From: Pseudomonadota bacterium
Lineage (GTDB): Bacteria > Pseudomonadota > Gammaproteobacteria > UBA4575
DNA length: 41,328 nucleotides
Direction of reading: 5' to 3'
Assembly (NCBI GenBank): GCA_009839635.1
Contig: VXPJ01000002.1
Coordinates: 1-41,328, forward strand
Under the pieces are notes generated by a model. It did no database searches, was not told the origin of the DNA, and worked only from the letters and a program-made list of their open reading frames with translations. Positions 14,709 through 22,976 of this stretch are shown one piece after another. The first letter of the stretch is position 1. Every line of letters begins with the position of its first letter. The translations under genes and the position numbers were made by a program.

Positions 14709-16073
14709 ATGGCATCCGTCCTGATTTCAGCCGCCCACAAATCCTCGGGCAAAACCATCCTGAGCATCGGCATCAGTGAGGCCCTGCACCGCCGCGGCAT
14801 GAAAGTGCAAACCTTCAAGAAGGGCCCGGACTACATTGACCCAATGTGGTTGTCCCGGGCATCGCAACGCAACTGCTACAACCTCGATTTCTGGACGCAG
14901 ACCGAGGCCGAGATCGTCTCCATGTTTGAAAACCGGAAACGGGATGCAGACATTGCCATCATTGAAGGCAACAAGGGCTTGCATGATGGCCTGAGTGAAG
15001 ATGGTCGCGACAGCAATGCCGCTCTGGCAAAACTGCTCAAGACTCCGGTGATACTGGCACTTGATACACGCGGCACGATCCGCGGGGTTGCCCCCCTCGT
15101 GCTGGGGTACCAGCAGTTTGACTCGAACGCAAGAATTGCCGGAGTCATTTTGAATCTGGTCGGCGGCGACCGGCATGCAGCCAAATTGACGAACGTCATC
15201 GAGCAGTACACGGATATTCCTGTGCTGGGCACGGTATACCGCAACAAAAAACTCGAGCTGGTAGAACGTTATCTGGGCCTGAGGCCGAGCAACGAGGATC
15301 ATCTTGCTGACCAGCACATCATGGATATTTCCAAAATCGTTGAAGATCAGGTTGATCTCGATCAGGTTGCAGCGGTTGCAGATTTTGCGCAGCCCCTCAT
15401 ATCGCAGCCCGAAGAGCCGGATACAGACATGCAAGATTACGGGCTGAGGATCGCCTATGCCAGGGATGAAGCCTTTGGGTTTTACTATGCAGATGATCTG
15501 GACACCTTTTCACAACTCGGGGTACAACTGCTGCCATTTGACACATTGCGTGACAGCACTCCCCCTGAAGCGGATGCACTGTTTATCGGCGGAGGTTTTC
15601 CGGAAAAGAACATGCACAGGCTTTCTGCCAACGTGCCCATGATGCAGGCTGTGCGGAATGCCATAGAAAAAGGACTTCCCGCATACGCCGAATGTGGCGG
15701 ACTGATGTATCTCTGCAATTCGATACGGTTTGATTCCGAGAGATGTGCGATGGTGGGTATTATCGATGCAGACTGTGAGATGCATGAAAATCCCGCAGGA
15801 CGCGGCTACACGATGCTGCAAAAAAGTTCCCGGCACCCATGGCCCAGTACTTCCCAGCAGAGCATTCCGGGGCATGAGTTCCATTACTCCACGCTCACAA
15901 ACATGACCGATCAATACGATTATTCTTTTGAAGTCAGGCGCGGCTTTGGAATCGATGGACAAAACGATGGCATACGCTATAAAAACCTGCTGGCCTGCTA
16001 CGCCCACCAAAGAAATACGGAAAGGAATCAATGGATTCCAGATTTTCTTCACTTTATAAAAACCTGTACCTGA
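14709..16073 (+). CDS. dsrN: DsrN, sirohaem amidating cobyrinate a,c-diamide synthase homologue
   Basis: The 454-aa protein is CbiA-like. It has an N-terminal P-loop ATPase domain (ISAAHKSSGKTI), followed by a C-terminal class I glutamine amidotransferase domain with the nucleophile cysteine in YAECGGLMYL and a catalytic-type histidine region near GHEFHYS. In dsr operons this enzyme is thought to convert sirohaem to the amidated form used by DsrAB, rather than to make cobalamin. No other cobalamin-ring synthesis gene is adjacent, which supports the dsrN call over cbiA/cobB. The position after dsrP is canonical. Confidence 0.92.
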   Translation: MASVLISAAHKSSGKTILSIGISEALHRRGMKVQTFKKGPDYIDPMWLSRASQRNCYNLDFWTQTEAEIVSMFENRKRDADIAIIEGNKGLHDGLSEDGRDSNAALAKLLKTPVILALDTRGTIRGVAPLVLGYQQFDSNARIAGVILNLVGGDRHAAKLTNVIEQYTDIPVLGTVYRNKKLELVERYLGLRPSNEDHLADQHIMDISKIVEDQVDLDQVAAVADFAQPLISQPEEPDTDMQDYGLRIAYARDEAFGFYYADDLDTFSQLGVQLLPFDTLRDSTPPEADALFIGGGFPEKNMHRLSANVPMMQAVRNAIEKGLPAYAECGGLMYLCNSIRFDSERCAMVGIIDADCEMHENPAGRGYTMLQKSSRHPWPSTSQQSIPGHEFHYSTLTNMTDQYDYSFEVRRGFGIDGQNDGIRYKNLLACYAHQRNTERNQWIPDFLHFIKTCT

Positions 16074-16131
16074 GGATGGGCTACAATCTGCTCTCTTCAG
16101 GCCAGGCCATACAAATTTTCGGATACACGGC

Positions 16132-16458
16132 ATGCCCGTAAAAATGACAAAAACTGCTGCTGACCAAGTCAGGAAATCTGCGCTTGAGGCAAAAATGGAT
16201 AATACTCCGTTGCGTGTTGCAGCCACCCGCAATGCGGATAACTCCATCCATTACGGGCTGGGGTTTGATGATGTGGGCAGTGGTAGTGAAAAGGACCATT
16301 GTTTCGAGTCCAACGGGATTGAACTTGTAGTGGCTGAGTCCAGCTTGGGTTTACTGGATGGCACAACGATTGACTTCGTTGAACTGGAGCCCAAACAGTT
16401 CCACTTTGTGTTTCTAAATCCCAATGATCCGAACTACTCGCCACCCGAACAGGAATAG
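16132..16458 (+). CDS. dsrR: DsrR, A-type scaffold-like protein without the three cysteines
   Basis: The 108-aa protein has the IscA/HesB fold pattern (MTKTAADQVRKSA, LRVAATRN, YGLGFDDV, IELVVAESSLGLLDGTTIDFVE) but lacks the C...CGC iron-sulfur residues; its only cysteine is in DHCFES. This is the known condition of DsrR in Allochromatium, where it affects dsr expression after transcription rather than serving as an Fe-S scaffold. It is the last recognisable dsr gene. No dsrS follows: the next gene on this strand is a sensor kinase after a 257-bp gap. Confidence 0.88.
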   Translation: MPVKMTKTAADQVRKSALEAKMDNTPLRVAATRNADNSIHYGLGFDDVGSGSEKDHCFESNGIELVVAESSLGLLDGTTIDFVELEPKQFHFVFLNPNDPNYSPPEQE

Positions 16459-16468
16459 GGATGCCGGG

Positions 16469-16663
16469 TTACTCTGGCGGTAGACTCACTTCACAAATCA
16501 ATGTGCCTTCGAACGTGCACGACCTGACCCGCGTAAAGTAAAAAATCTCTTGAGCGGTTTGCTTCCCGTTTGAACTTGATTTTCCTGACTTGAACCCCAG
16601 CTGAAAGATCTTCGTGTAATCCTTGGGTCGCGCGTTGACTGGGTGTCGGCTTTTGTTCAGCAT
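16469..16663 (-). CDS. Possible small protein, 64 aa, between dsrR and the sensor kinase
   Basis: A minus-strand frame with an ATG at 16663 and AGGA six bases upstream fills most of the 257-bp gap after dsrR. The product would be basic, with two cysteines (VRSCTFEGTLIC), no membrane segment and no recognisable motif. It overlaps the region where the sensor-kinase promoter should lie. It could equally be chance. Apart from this frame I see no clear terminator after dsrR in the gap. Confidence 0.25.
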   Translation of the reverse strand: MLNKSRHPVNARPKDYTKIFQLGFKSGKSSSNGKQTAQEIFYFTRVRSCTFEGTLICEVSLPPE

Positions 16664-16715
16664 AAAGTCCTAATACTGGTAAAGTAGCAGTCAGCGATAA
16701 CGCATACGACCCAAT

Positions 16716-18122
16716 GTGATGAACTCCATTCCCGGGATTGCGGAGTCTAGAATGTATTCGGATGTCAAATTGACGGAGTTTTTGACCACGCTACACATGT
16801 GGACCCAAAAAATTCGTGCCGGCGAACTTGCTGCACGCATCCCCGTTTTCCCCGAGTCAGAATTGTCCGAGTTGAGTCAGGATATCAACTTTGTTGCAGA
16901 GATGCTGGAGTCGCTGTCCAGAGATGCAGAGATCCAACTGCAGCGGCACACAGAACACATCGCACGCAAAAACAAGTCGCAGAAAACGCTGTATGACGTG
17001 GTCACAAGTATCAATATGTCACGCAACGTGCACGAACTGCTCACTCATTTTTTGCATACCATGAAGGAACTGGTAGATGCACGCGGGGCAGTTGTTTTTC
17101 TTGAAACGAAAAAGAACACCTATTCGCTAATCGCGGGGACCGGTATTGAGTCGACTCTCAAGGACAAACCTCCATTTTTGCCCGAGAGCATGGCCGATTC
17201 GAATGAGCAACAAACGGTTCCTATCCGGGTAGTGGCTTGTCCCTTGCAGATCAGCCGAGCCATTTTTGACGGCGAAAGACTTTCAGTGCTGGTTATTCCA
17301 TTGCAGTATCGTGGCAAGGTTCTGGGCGTATACAACCTGTACATCGAAGAGGACAAATTCAAAAATGATGGAGAGAATAGAGAGTTATTTACCAGCATGG
17401 GGCGTCACCTCGGCATCGCTGTAGAAAAAGCCCGCCTTGATGAAGAAGCCAAAGCCCTGTCTATCATGCGTGAAAGAACCAACATTGCCAACGAGCTGCA
17501 CGACTCACTTGCACAGACGCTGGCAAGTATCCGGTACCAGGTGCGGGTGCTGGATGAAACGATCCACCAGGGAGATGAGGCTGCGGCCTGGCAGGAGCTG
17601 GAACGCATAGAATCCACCATTGACGAGGCACATACAGAGTTGCGTGCACTCATTGCACATTTTCGACTGCCCATTGGCGAGCGCAGCCTCACCGTGTCTG
17701 TAGAGCAAGTCATTGAGCGGTTCAAACAAGACAGCGATGACATACAGGTATATCTGCAAAAAGAATGGCCGGACACCATGCTGCCGCCGCAGATCGAGTT
17801 GCAGGTACTGCGTGTGATCCAGGAAGCCCTCACCAATGTTCGCAAGCACAGTGAGGCAGGTACAGTGCGTGTACTCATGCGAGGTGACGGAGAGGGTCAC
17901 TATGCCGTTCTGGTTGAAGACGATGGCATCGGGATCACCGACCTTCAAAAACAAAACCCCGCCGGTGAACATGTTGGTATCAGTGTCATGCAGGACCGGG
18001 CTAACCGGATTGGTGGTACACTAACCGTGGATGGAGAACCGGGTGAAGGTGTACAGGTCCGCTTCGAATTTGATTACTTGCCGGATGGCGCACAAGAGAG
18101 TGTCCAGCACGAAATGGTGTGA
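16716..18122 (+). CDS. NarX-type sensor histidine kinase, apparently soluble, with GAF domain
   Basis: The 468-aa protein starts at GTG 16716 or the adjacent ATG 16719. Residues 28-75 look HAMP-like (KIRAGELAARIP) and are followed by a coiled-coil. A GAF domain spans about 90-240. The HisKA_3 dimerisation helix carries the phospho-acceptor H262 (IANELHDSLAQTLA), then an ATPase domain with N-box (EALTNVRKHS), DDGIG and GEHVGISVMQDR. No transmembrane segment or signal peptide is visible, so it probably senses a cytoplasmic signal through the GAF domain. A cysteine (RVVACPLQIS) lies in the GAF domain. The response regulator follows 10 bp downstream. Because the pair directly follows the dsr operon, control of dsr by sulfur or redox state is a reasonable inference, not shown. 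Confidence 0.88.
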   Translation: MMNSIPGIAESRMYSDVKLTEFLTTLHMWTQKIRAGELAARIPVFPESELSELSQDINFVAEMLESLSRDAEIQLQRHTEHIARKNKSQKTLYDVVTSINMSRNVHELLTHFLHTMKELVDARGAVVFLETKKNTYSLIAGTGIESTLKDKPPFLPESMADSNEQQTVPIRVVACPLQISRAIFDGERLSVLVIPLQYRGKVLGVYNLYIEEDKFKNDGENRELFTSMGRHLGIAVEKARLDEEAKALSIMRERTNIANELHDSLAQTLASIRYQVRVLDETIHQGDEAAAWQELERIESTIDEAHTELRALIAHFRLPIGERSLTVSVEQVIERFKQDSDDIQVYLQKEWPDTMLPPQIELQVLRVIQEALTNVRKHSEAGTVRVLMRGDGEGHYAVLVEDDGIGITDLQKQNPAGEHVGISVMQDRANRIGGTLTVDGEPGEGVQVRFEFDYLPDGAQESVQHEMV

Positions 18123-18132
18123 GTCCTGAATC

Positions 18133-18876
18133 ATGGTTTCCAATATGAAGCTGCGCATTATTGTCATTGACGACCACACCTTGTTTCGTGAAGGGTTGCA
18201 GAGCCTGTTAAGTCGACACGGAATCGAGGTCGTTGCCTCGGTCAGTGATGGGCAGGAGGGTATCAGGCGGGCCCAGGAGCTTAAAAAGCAGCTGAAAGAA
18301 GCCAAGGAAAGTGGTGGGCAAGAGGAAATTAGAGCAGCCCAAGAGCAGCAGCCCGACATCGTGTTGCTGGACATGCGGATGCCTGGGATGTCTGGCCTCG
18401 ATGTGCTCAAACAGCTCCAGCACCTGAAATTTGGTGTTCCGGTTGTCATGTTGACGACCAGTGGTGATGAACGCGATTTGGTGGAAGCCTTACGCAATGG
18501 TGCCAAGGGTTATCTGCTGAAGGACATGGAGCCCGACAAAGTGGTTGCTGCGTTGCGCGAGATTGTCCGGGGCGAAACTGTTGTTGCACCGAATCTGGCC
18601 CAGATTCTGGCAAAGGTTGTCAAGGGAGAGGATCCTCTCGAATCCGAAATCAGCCCACTGGACAGCTTGACTCCACGCGAGCGCGAAATCTTGAGTCTAT
18701 TGGCTGAAGGTCAGAGCAACAAGGTCATCGCCAGAAACCTGGGCATTTCGGATGGCACGGTCAAGCTCCACGTCAAGGCCATTTTAAGAAAGCTGAACAT
18801 CCATTCGCGTGTGGAGGCGGCAGTGATTGCAGTGGAGCAGGGGCTTCGGGCTAAGAAAACATACGCGAGCAACTAG
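18133..18876 (+). CDS. NarL/FixJ-type response regulator with an extended receiver domain
   Basis: The 247-aa protein has a receiver domain (acidic pair D13-D14, phospho-acceptor D80 in IVLLDMRMPGMSG, T in VMLTTSGD, K in KGYLLKDM). A LuxR-type helix-turn-helix follows (LTPREREILSLLAEGQSNKVIARNLGISDGTVKLHV, broken here into parts: LTPREREILSLLAEG and NKVIARNLGISDGTVK). Phospho-acceptors of this family usually lie near residue 55-60. The shift comes from an extra charged helix of about 20 residues (ELKKQLKEAKESGGQEEIRA) between helix 2 and strand 3. The start could also be the ATG at 18145. It forms an operon with the preceding kinase. Confidence 0.9.
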   Translation: MVSNMKLRIIVIDDHTLFREGLQSLLSRHGIEVVASVSDGQEGIRRAQELKKQLKEAKESGGQEEIRAAQEQQPDIVLLDMRMPGMSGLDVLKQLQHLKFGVPVVMLTTSGDERDLVEALRNGAKGYLLKDMEPDKVVAALREIVRGETVVAPNLAQILAKVVKGEDPLESEISPLDSLTPREREILSLLAEGQSNKVIARNLGISDGTVKLHVKAILRKLNIHSRVEAAVIAVEQGLRAKKTYASN

Positions 18877-18927
18877 AGATCCCCATTTTCAGGCAACACC
18901 TGCCGGATTTTCTGGAAACGGATACCC

Positions 18928-19407
18928 GTGAAGACATTCAAGCAGCTTGTTTCCGAGCACGAAAGGCTGATTGATGAAATCATGCCCTGGGACCTTGAGC
19001 AGAAGCTTTCAGGCGATCATCAACCCCTGGTTCTGGATATCCGCGAACCCGAAGAGTTTGCCGCAATGCATATTGCCTGGTCTGTCAATGTGCCCAGGGG
19101 AATCCTGGAGGCCGCGTGCGACTATGGCTATAGCGAGACCCTGCCTGTACTTGCTGGAGCCCGGGCAAGGGAAGTCGTAGTGGTCTGCCGGTCCGGCAAT
19201 CGCAGTGTGCTGGCGGCCTACACCATGCAGCTGATGGGCTATAAAAATGTTGTTTCGTTGAAAACGGGCCTGAAGGGGTGGAACGACTATGAGCAGCCTC
19301 TGGTTGACCAGGACCACGAGAAGGTGGACCAAGATCGTGCAGAAGTATTTCTCAGTCCCAAGGTCGAAGCTGAACAGCAGCGGGTACTGCAACCAGAAGA
19401 AGGCTGA
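18928..19407 (+). CDS. Rhodanese-domain sulfurtransferase
   Basis: The 159-aa protein starts with GTG at 18928. It is a single rhodanese domain with LDIREPEEFAAMHI and the active-site loop CRSGNRS, where C87 can carry a persulfide. An N-terminal helix precedes the domain, and a charged 35-residue tail (DQDHEKVDQDRAEVFL) follows it. No signal peptide is seen, so it is cytoplasmic. Rhodaneses feed sulfur into TusA/DsrEFH relays in sulfur oxidisers. Its position after the dsr-linked two-component genes is compatible with such a role, but its donor and acceptor are unknown. Confidence 0.88.
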   Translation: MKTFKQLVSEHERLIDEIMPWDLEQKLSGDHQPLVLDIREPEEFAAMHIAWSVNVPRGILEAACDYGYSETLPVLAGARAREVVVVCRSGNRSVLAAYTMQLMGYKNVVSLKTGLKGWNDYEQPLVDQDHEKVDQDRAEVFLSPKVEAEQQRVLQPEEG

Positions 19408-19421
19408 CCCGAATACGGTTT

Positions 19422-19775
19422 TCAGCCGTAGTGCTTGTGGTCCTTACGGCGTACCCCTGAGCGCTGGACGATGACACCCCGGATCGCTTCGATCCCGGGA
19501 ACCTCTATTTCTTCATACCCCTCATTCAGAGCTCTCAGCACGTAGCGGCTATCTTCGATGACCAGCTGACGGAAAATATATTCTCCGTCGACCATGGCCA
19601 GCACGTAGCAGCCACTTTCCACAGCTGCCGCCGAATCAATGATGATGATGTTTCCGTCCCTGAACTCGGGCTCCATGCTGTCGCCCAAGACGCGCAGGGC
19701 AAACGGCTCAGAATTGGCGCATCCGCCATGATCGGCGAGGTCAGCCTGCAGGGGGATGTCTTCTGGATCAGCCAT
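19422..19775 (-). CDS. S24 (LexA/UmuD-like) protein without DNA-binding domain and without the dyad lysine
   Basis: The 117-aa protein, from ATG 19775, consists only of a LexA-like C-terminal domain. The serine is S33 in LGDSMEPEFRDGNIIII. The segment GCYVLAMVDGEYIFRQL aligns with the LexA strand that carries the catalytic lysine, but has R69 in that position. No helix-turn-helix precedes it; the upstream open frame runs into the nrdA promoter and looks non-coding. A fully active Ser-Lys protease is therefore doubtful, and it could be a structural or regulatory relic. It is convergent with the rhodanese gene (14-bp gap) and divergent from nrdA. Confidence 0.75.
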   Translation of the reverse strand: MADPEDIPLQADLADHGGCANSEPFALRVLGDSMEPEFRDGNIIIIDSAAAVESGCYVLAMVDGEYIFRQLVIEDSRYVLRALNEGYEEIEVPGIEAIRGVIVQRSGVRRKDHKHYG

Positions 19776-19819
19776 CAGTTGATTGTATCGCGAACAAACG
19801 CAGCCATCTTGCCCTAGTC

Positions 19820-19886
19820 TTATGCACATCTCATTAAAAAATTTTATGAATTTGTTGTGTATAAGCCCTGAGTAATCCCTGGATAA
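19820..19886. promoter_or_regulatory. DnaA-box-like sites upstream of nrdA
   Basis: Two sequences fit the DnaA box TTATNCACA exactly: TTATGCACA on the plus strand at 19820-19828 and TTATACACA on the minus strand at 19856-19864. A weaker match (TTATCCAGG on the minus strand, 19878-19886) follows. An A/T-rich stretch lies between the first two. DnaA regulates nrdAB in Escherichia coli, so the same link is plausible here. The matches are read from the sequence; binding is inferred. Confidence 0.5.
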
Positions 19887-19888
19887 CT

Positions 19889-19936
19889 CACTCAACTGCT
19901 TGTGCTTGAACCTTATATCAACACAATATATAGTGT
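19889..19936 (+). promoter_or_regulatory. NrdR box pair upstream of nrdA
   Basis: ACACAATATATAGTGT at 19921-19936 is a near-perfect match to the palindromic NrdR box. A weaker copy, CACTCAACTGCTTGTG at 19889-19904, starts exactly 32 bp upstream. That matches the tandem spacing NrdR needs to bind as an oligomer on one face of the helix. NrdR represses ribonucleotide reductase operons in response to nucleotide levels. The downstream box overlaps the likely nrdA promoter, and translation starts 121 bp further on. Confidence 0.75.
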
Positions 19937-20057
19937 GTGCAGCTACTCCTTTCATTCTATTACTCGATAAAGCTCCGAAGAGAGCCAACAGTAGGAATGA
20001 GGGGGGCTGACAAAACCAATATTTACAAGCACGTTTACCAGAGGATCAAGGGATCGG

Positions 20058-22946
20058 ATGCAGCCAGAATTTGCCACTGCTATTAACCCAGAAATCGACC
20101 AACCAGAAGGTCCTGTTGAGGCAAATGATCCACAAGTTGCAATCACTTCGCCCGAGCGATACCGCGTAATCCGTCGCAACGGTAAAGTTACCGGTTTTGA
20201 CCGCGAGAAAATCAAGGTTGCGGTCACCAAAGCCTTCCTTGCAGTCGAGGGCGGAAATGCCGCAGCTTCTTCCCGTATCCATGAGATGGTCGAGAGAATT
20301 ACCGAGAAGGTCTTTTATGCGCTTTCTCGCAGTCGACCCCAAGGCGGGACATTCCATATAGAAGATATCCAGGATCAGGTCGAGCTGGCACTTATGCGCT
20401 ATGGCCAGCACAAGATTGCCCGTGCGTATGTGCTGTACCGTGAAGAGCGTGCAAAGGCACGCGCGGCACAGCGCGCTGAAAAGTACACACTGCAGGAAGC
20501 CGGAGAGACACCCTCTCAGGTCATGGACGTGACGGATGCAGACGGCAATCTCAAATCGCTGGATATTGAACGTCTTACGCGCATGGTCGCCGAAGCATGT
20601 GCAGAAACCAAGGATGTCCAAGCCCAGTCAATTGTCGATGAGGCGCTGCGTAGCCTGTATGACGGCATCCCCGAAAAGGAAGTGGGCACTGCCCTGACCA
20701 TGAGTGCACGCACCCTGATTGAGCAAGAGCCCAATTACACGTATGTTGCCGCACGCCTCTTGCTGGACAGCCTGCGTCGTGAGGTACTCAGTTTTATATA
20801 TGGGGTCCCTACCGAGGCAACATTCAAGGAGATGACACTCCAGTATGCGGACTACTTTGAACACTATGTTCGAAAGGTTACGGAGCTTGGGCTTCTGGAT
20901 GAAAAACTTGCTTCCGAGTATGACCTGAAGAGACTCGGCGAGGCGATCAAGCCGGAGCGTGACCATCAGTTTACGTACCTTGGCATGCAGACCCTGTACG
21001 ACCGTTATTTCATTCAAAGCGAAGGGGTCCGGGTAGAGCTGCCGCAAGCCTTCTTCATGCGTGTTGCCATGGGTCTGGCCATAAACGAAGTGGACCGTGA
21101 AGACCGCACCATCGAGTTTTATAACTTGCTGTCGTCTTTTGATTTCATGAGCTCGACACCCACCTTGTTCAACTCAGGCACCCTGCGCTCACAGCTATCC
21201 TCGTGCTATCTCAGCACCGTACCAGATGACCTGTATGGCATCTTCGAGGCGATTCGGGATGATGCCATGTTGTCCAAATTTGCAGGAGGCTTGGGGAATG
21301 ACTGGTCCCGGGTGCGCGCCATGGGCTCACACATCAAGGGCACGAATGGCAAATCCCAGGGCGTGGTTCCTTTTCTTAAGGTTGCCAACGACACCGCGGT
21401 GGCCGTAAATCAGGGCGGCAAGCGCAAGGGTGCCATGTGTGCCTATCTGGAAACCTGGCATCTGGACATCGAGGAATTCCTGGAGTTGCGCAAGAACACG
21501 GGGGACGACCGCCGTCGCACACACGATATGAACACTGCCAACTGGGTACCGGATTTGTTCATGAAGCGCGTCAGCGAAGAGCAGCAATGGACCCTGTTCT
21601 CACCACATGAAGTGCCTGAGTTACACGATCTGTGCAGTACCGAGTTTGAGGCGTGCTACGAAGAATATGAGCAAAAAGCCAAGCGTGGTGAGATCAAGAA
21701 TTTCAAAAAGGTAAACGCGGTTGATCTGTGGCGCAAGATGCTTGGCATGTTGTATGAAACCGGCCATCCGTGGCTCACATTCAAGGATCCCTGCAACCTG
21801 CGTTCTCCCCAGCAGCATGTTGGTGTAGTGCACTCGTCCAACCTGTGTACGGAAATCACCCTGAATACCGATGATGAGGAAATCGCTGTATGTAACCTGG
21901 GCTCTGTCAACCTCGCCGCGCATGTCGATGAAAACGGCCTGAATCTCGAAAAGCTGGAACAGACTGTCTCCACGGCCATACGTATGCTGGACAACGTGAT
22001 CGAGTACAACTACTACAGTGTGCCCAAAGCGCGCCGCTCCAATTTTCGCCATCGGCCCATTGGGCTGGGAATAATGGGTTTTCAGGATGCCCTGTATAAA
22101 CAACGCATCGCGTATGAAAGCGATGATGCTACCGAGTTTGCTGATCGCTCGATGGAAGCGGTTAGCTACTATGCCATCAAGGCGTCGACCCATCTGGCAG
22201 AAGAGCGCGGGACCTACCCGACGTTCGAGGGGTCGCTCTGGGCGCAGGGGATTCTACCCATCGATTCGATTGAACTTCTGGCCGAAGGGCGGGGCGGCTA
22301 CCTGAAACAGGATCGCTCTTCCACCATGGACTGGAACAGCTTGCGCCAGCGTGTGCAAGAAGTCGGAATGCGCAATTCTAACACCATGGCGATTGCCCCG
22401 ACTGCCACCATTTCCAATATTTGTGGTGTGACGCAAAGCATTGAGCCCACGTACCAGAACCTGTTTGTAAAGTCGAATTTGTCGGGAGAATTTACGGTCA
22501 GTAACCCCTATCTGGTTGCGGATTTAAAAGCCAATGGTCTCTGGGATGAAGTCATGGTCAATGACCTCAAGTACTTCGATGGGAGTGTGCAGTCCATAGA
22601 CCGTATTCCTGGTGAACTGAAAAGCATTTATGCGACTGCATTTGAGATTGACCCGCGTTGGTTGGTTGAGGCCGCGTCACGTCGGCAGAAATGGATTGAC
22701 CAAGCGCAGTCACTCAATCTTTACATGGCCGAGCCATCCGGCCAGAAGCTGGATAACCTGTACAAGCTTGCTTGGGTACGGGGTTTGAAAACAACGTATT
22801 ACCTGCGTTCTATGGGTGCTACACATGTGGAAAAAAGTACTGTCCAAGGTCGGGAAAACAAACTTAATGCCGTGAAGAATAATGGCAACGGTAGCGCGCC
22901 TGATGCCTGCTCGATTCTGGACCCTGATTGTGAGGCTTGCCAGTAG
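20058..22946 (+). CDS. nrdA: Class Ia ribonucleoside-diphosphate reductase, alpha subunit
   Basis: The 962-aa protein reduces ribonucleoside diphosphates. It begins with two ATP-cone domains (about residues 34-135, with VIRRNGKVTGFDREKI, and 155-240, with DADGNLKSLDIERLTRM), as in the large Pseudomonas-type NrdA. The catalytic barrel has the redox cysteine in SQLSSCYLST, the thiyl-radical cysteine in SNLCTEI and its partner in AVCNLGSVN, plus PTATISNICG. The C-terminal tail carries the swinging cysteine pair in DCEACQ. NrdB follows after 30 bp. The tandem cones suggest dATP inhibition by oligomerisation, which is known for such enzymes. Upstream NrdR and DnaA-like sites fit. Confidence 0.96.
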   Translation: MQPEFATAINPEIDQPEGPVEANDPQVAITSPERYRVIRRNGKVTGFDREKIKVAVTKAFLAVEGGNAAASSRIHEMVERITEKVFYALSRSRPQGGTFHIEDIQDQVELALMRYGQHKIARAYVLYREERAKARAAQRAEKYTLQEAGETPSQVMDVTDADGNLKSLDIERLTRMVAEACAETKDVQAQSIVDEALRSLYDGIPEKEVGTALTMSARTLIEQEPNYTYVAARLLLDSLRREVLSFIYGVPTEATFKEMTLQYADYFEHYVRKVTELGLLDEKLASEYDLKRLGEAIKPERDHQFTYLGMQTLYDRYFIQSEGVRVELPQAFFMRVAMGLAINEVDREDRTIEFYNLLSSFDFMSSTPTLFNSGTLRSQLSSCYLSTVPDDLYGIFEAIRDDAMLSKFAGGLGNDWSRVRAMGSHIKGTNGKSQGVVPFLKVANDTAVAVNQGGKRKGAMCAYLETWHLDIEEFLELRKNTGDDRRRTHDMNTANWVPDLFMKRVSEEQQWTLFSPHEVPELHDLCSTEFEACYEEYEQKAKRGEIKNFKKVNAVDLWRKMLGMLYETGHPWLTFKDPCNLRSPQQHVGVVHSSNLCTEITLNTDDEEIAVCNLGSVNLAAHVDENGLNLEKLEQTVSTAIRMLDNVIEYNYYSVPKARRSNFRHRPIGLGIMGFQDALYKQRIAYESDDATEFADRSMEAVSYYAIKASTHLAEERGTYPTFEGSLWAQGILPIDSIELLAEGRGGYLKQDRSSTMDWNSLRQRVQEVGMRNSNTMAIAPTATISNICGVTQSIEPTYQNLFVKSNLSGEFTVSNPYLVADLKANGLWDEVMVNDLKYFDGSVQSIDRIPGELKSIYATAFEIDPRWLVEAASRRQKWIDQAQSLNLYMAEPSGQKLDNLYKLAWVRGLKTTYYLRSMGATHVEKSTVQGRENKLNAVKNNGNGSAPDACSILDPDCEACQ

Positions 22947-22976
22947 GCGGTAATAACTATGGAGGGGGAAGCTGTT

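Noticed and set aside
14709..16073. Cobalamin biosynthesis gene cbiA/cobB
   Set aside because: The position between dsrP and dsrR and the absence of other corrin-ring genes favour dsrN.
21621..22193. 190-aa minus-strand open frame inside nrdA
   Set aside because: It lies wholly within a well-conserved nrdA region on the other strand and shows no motif or ribosome binding site.
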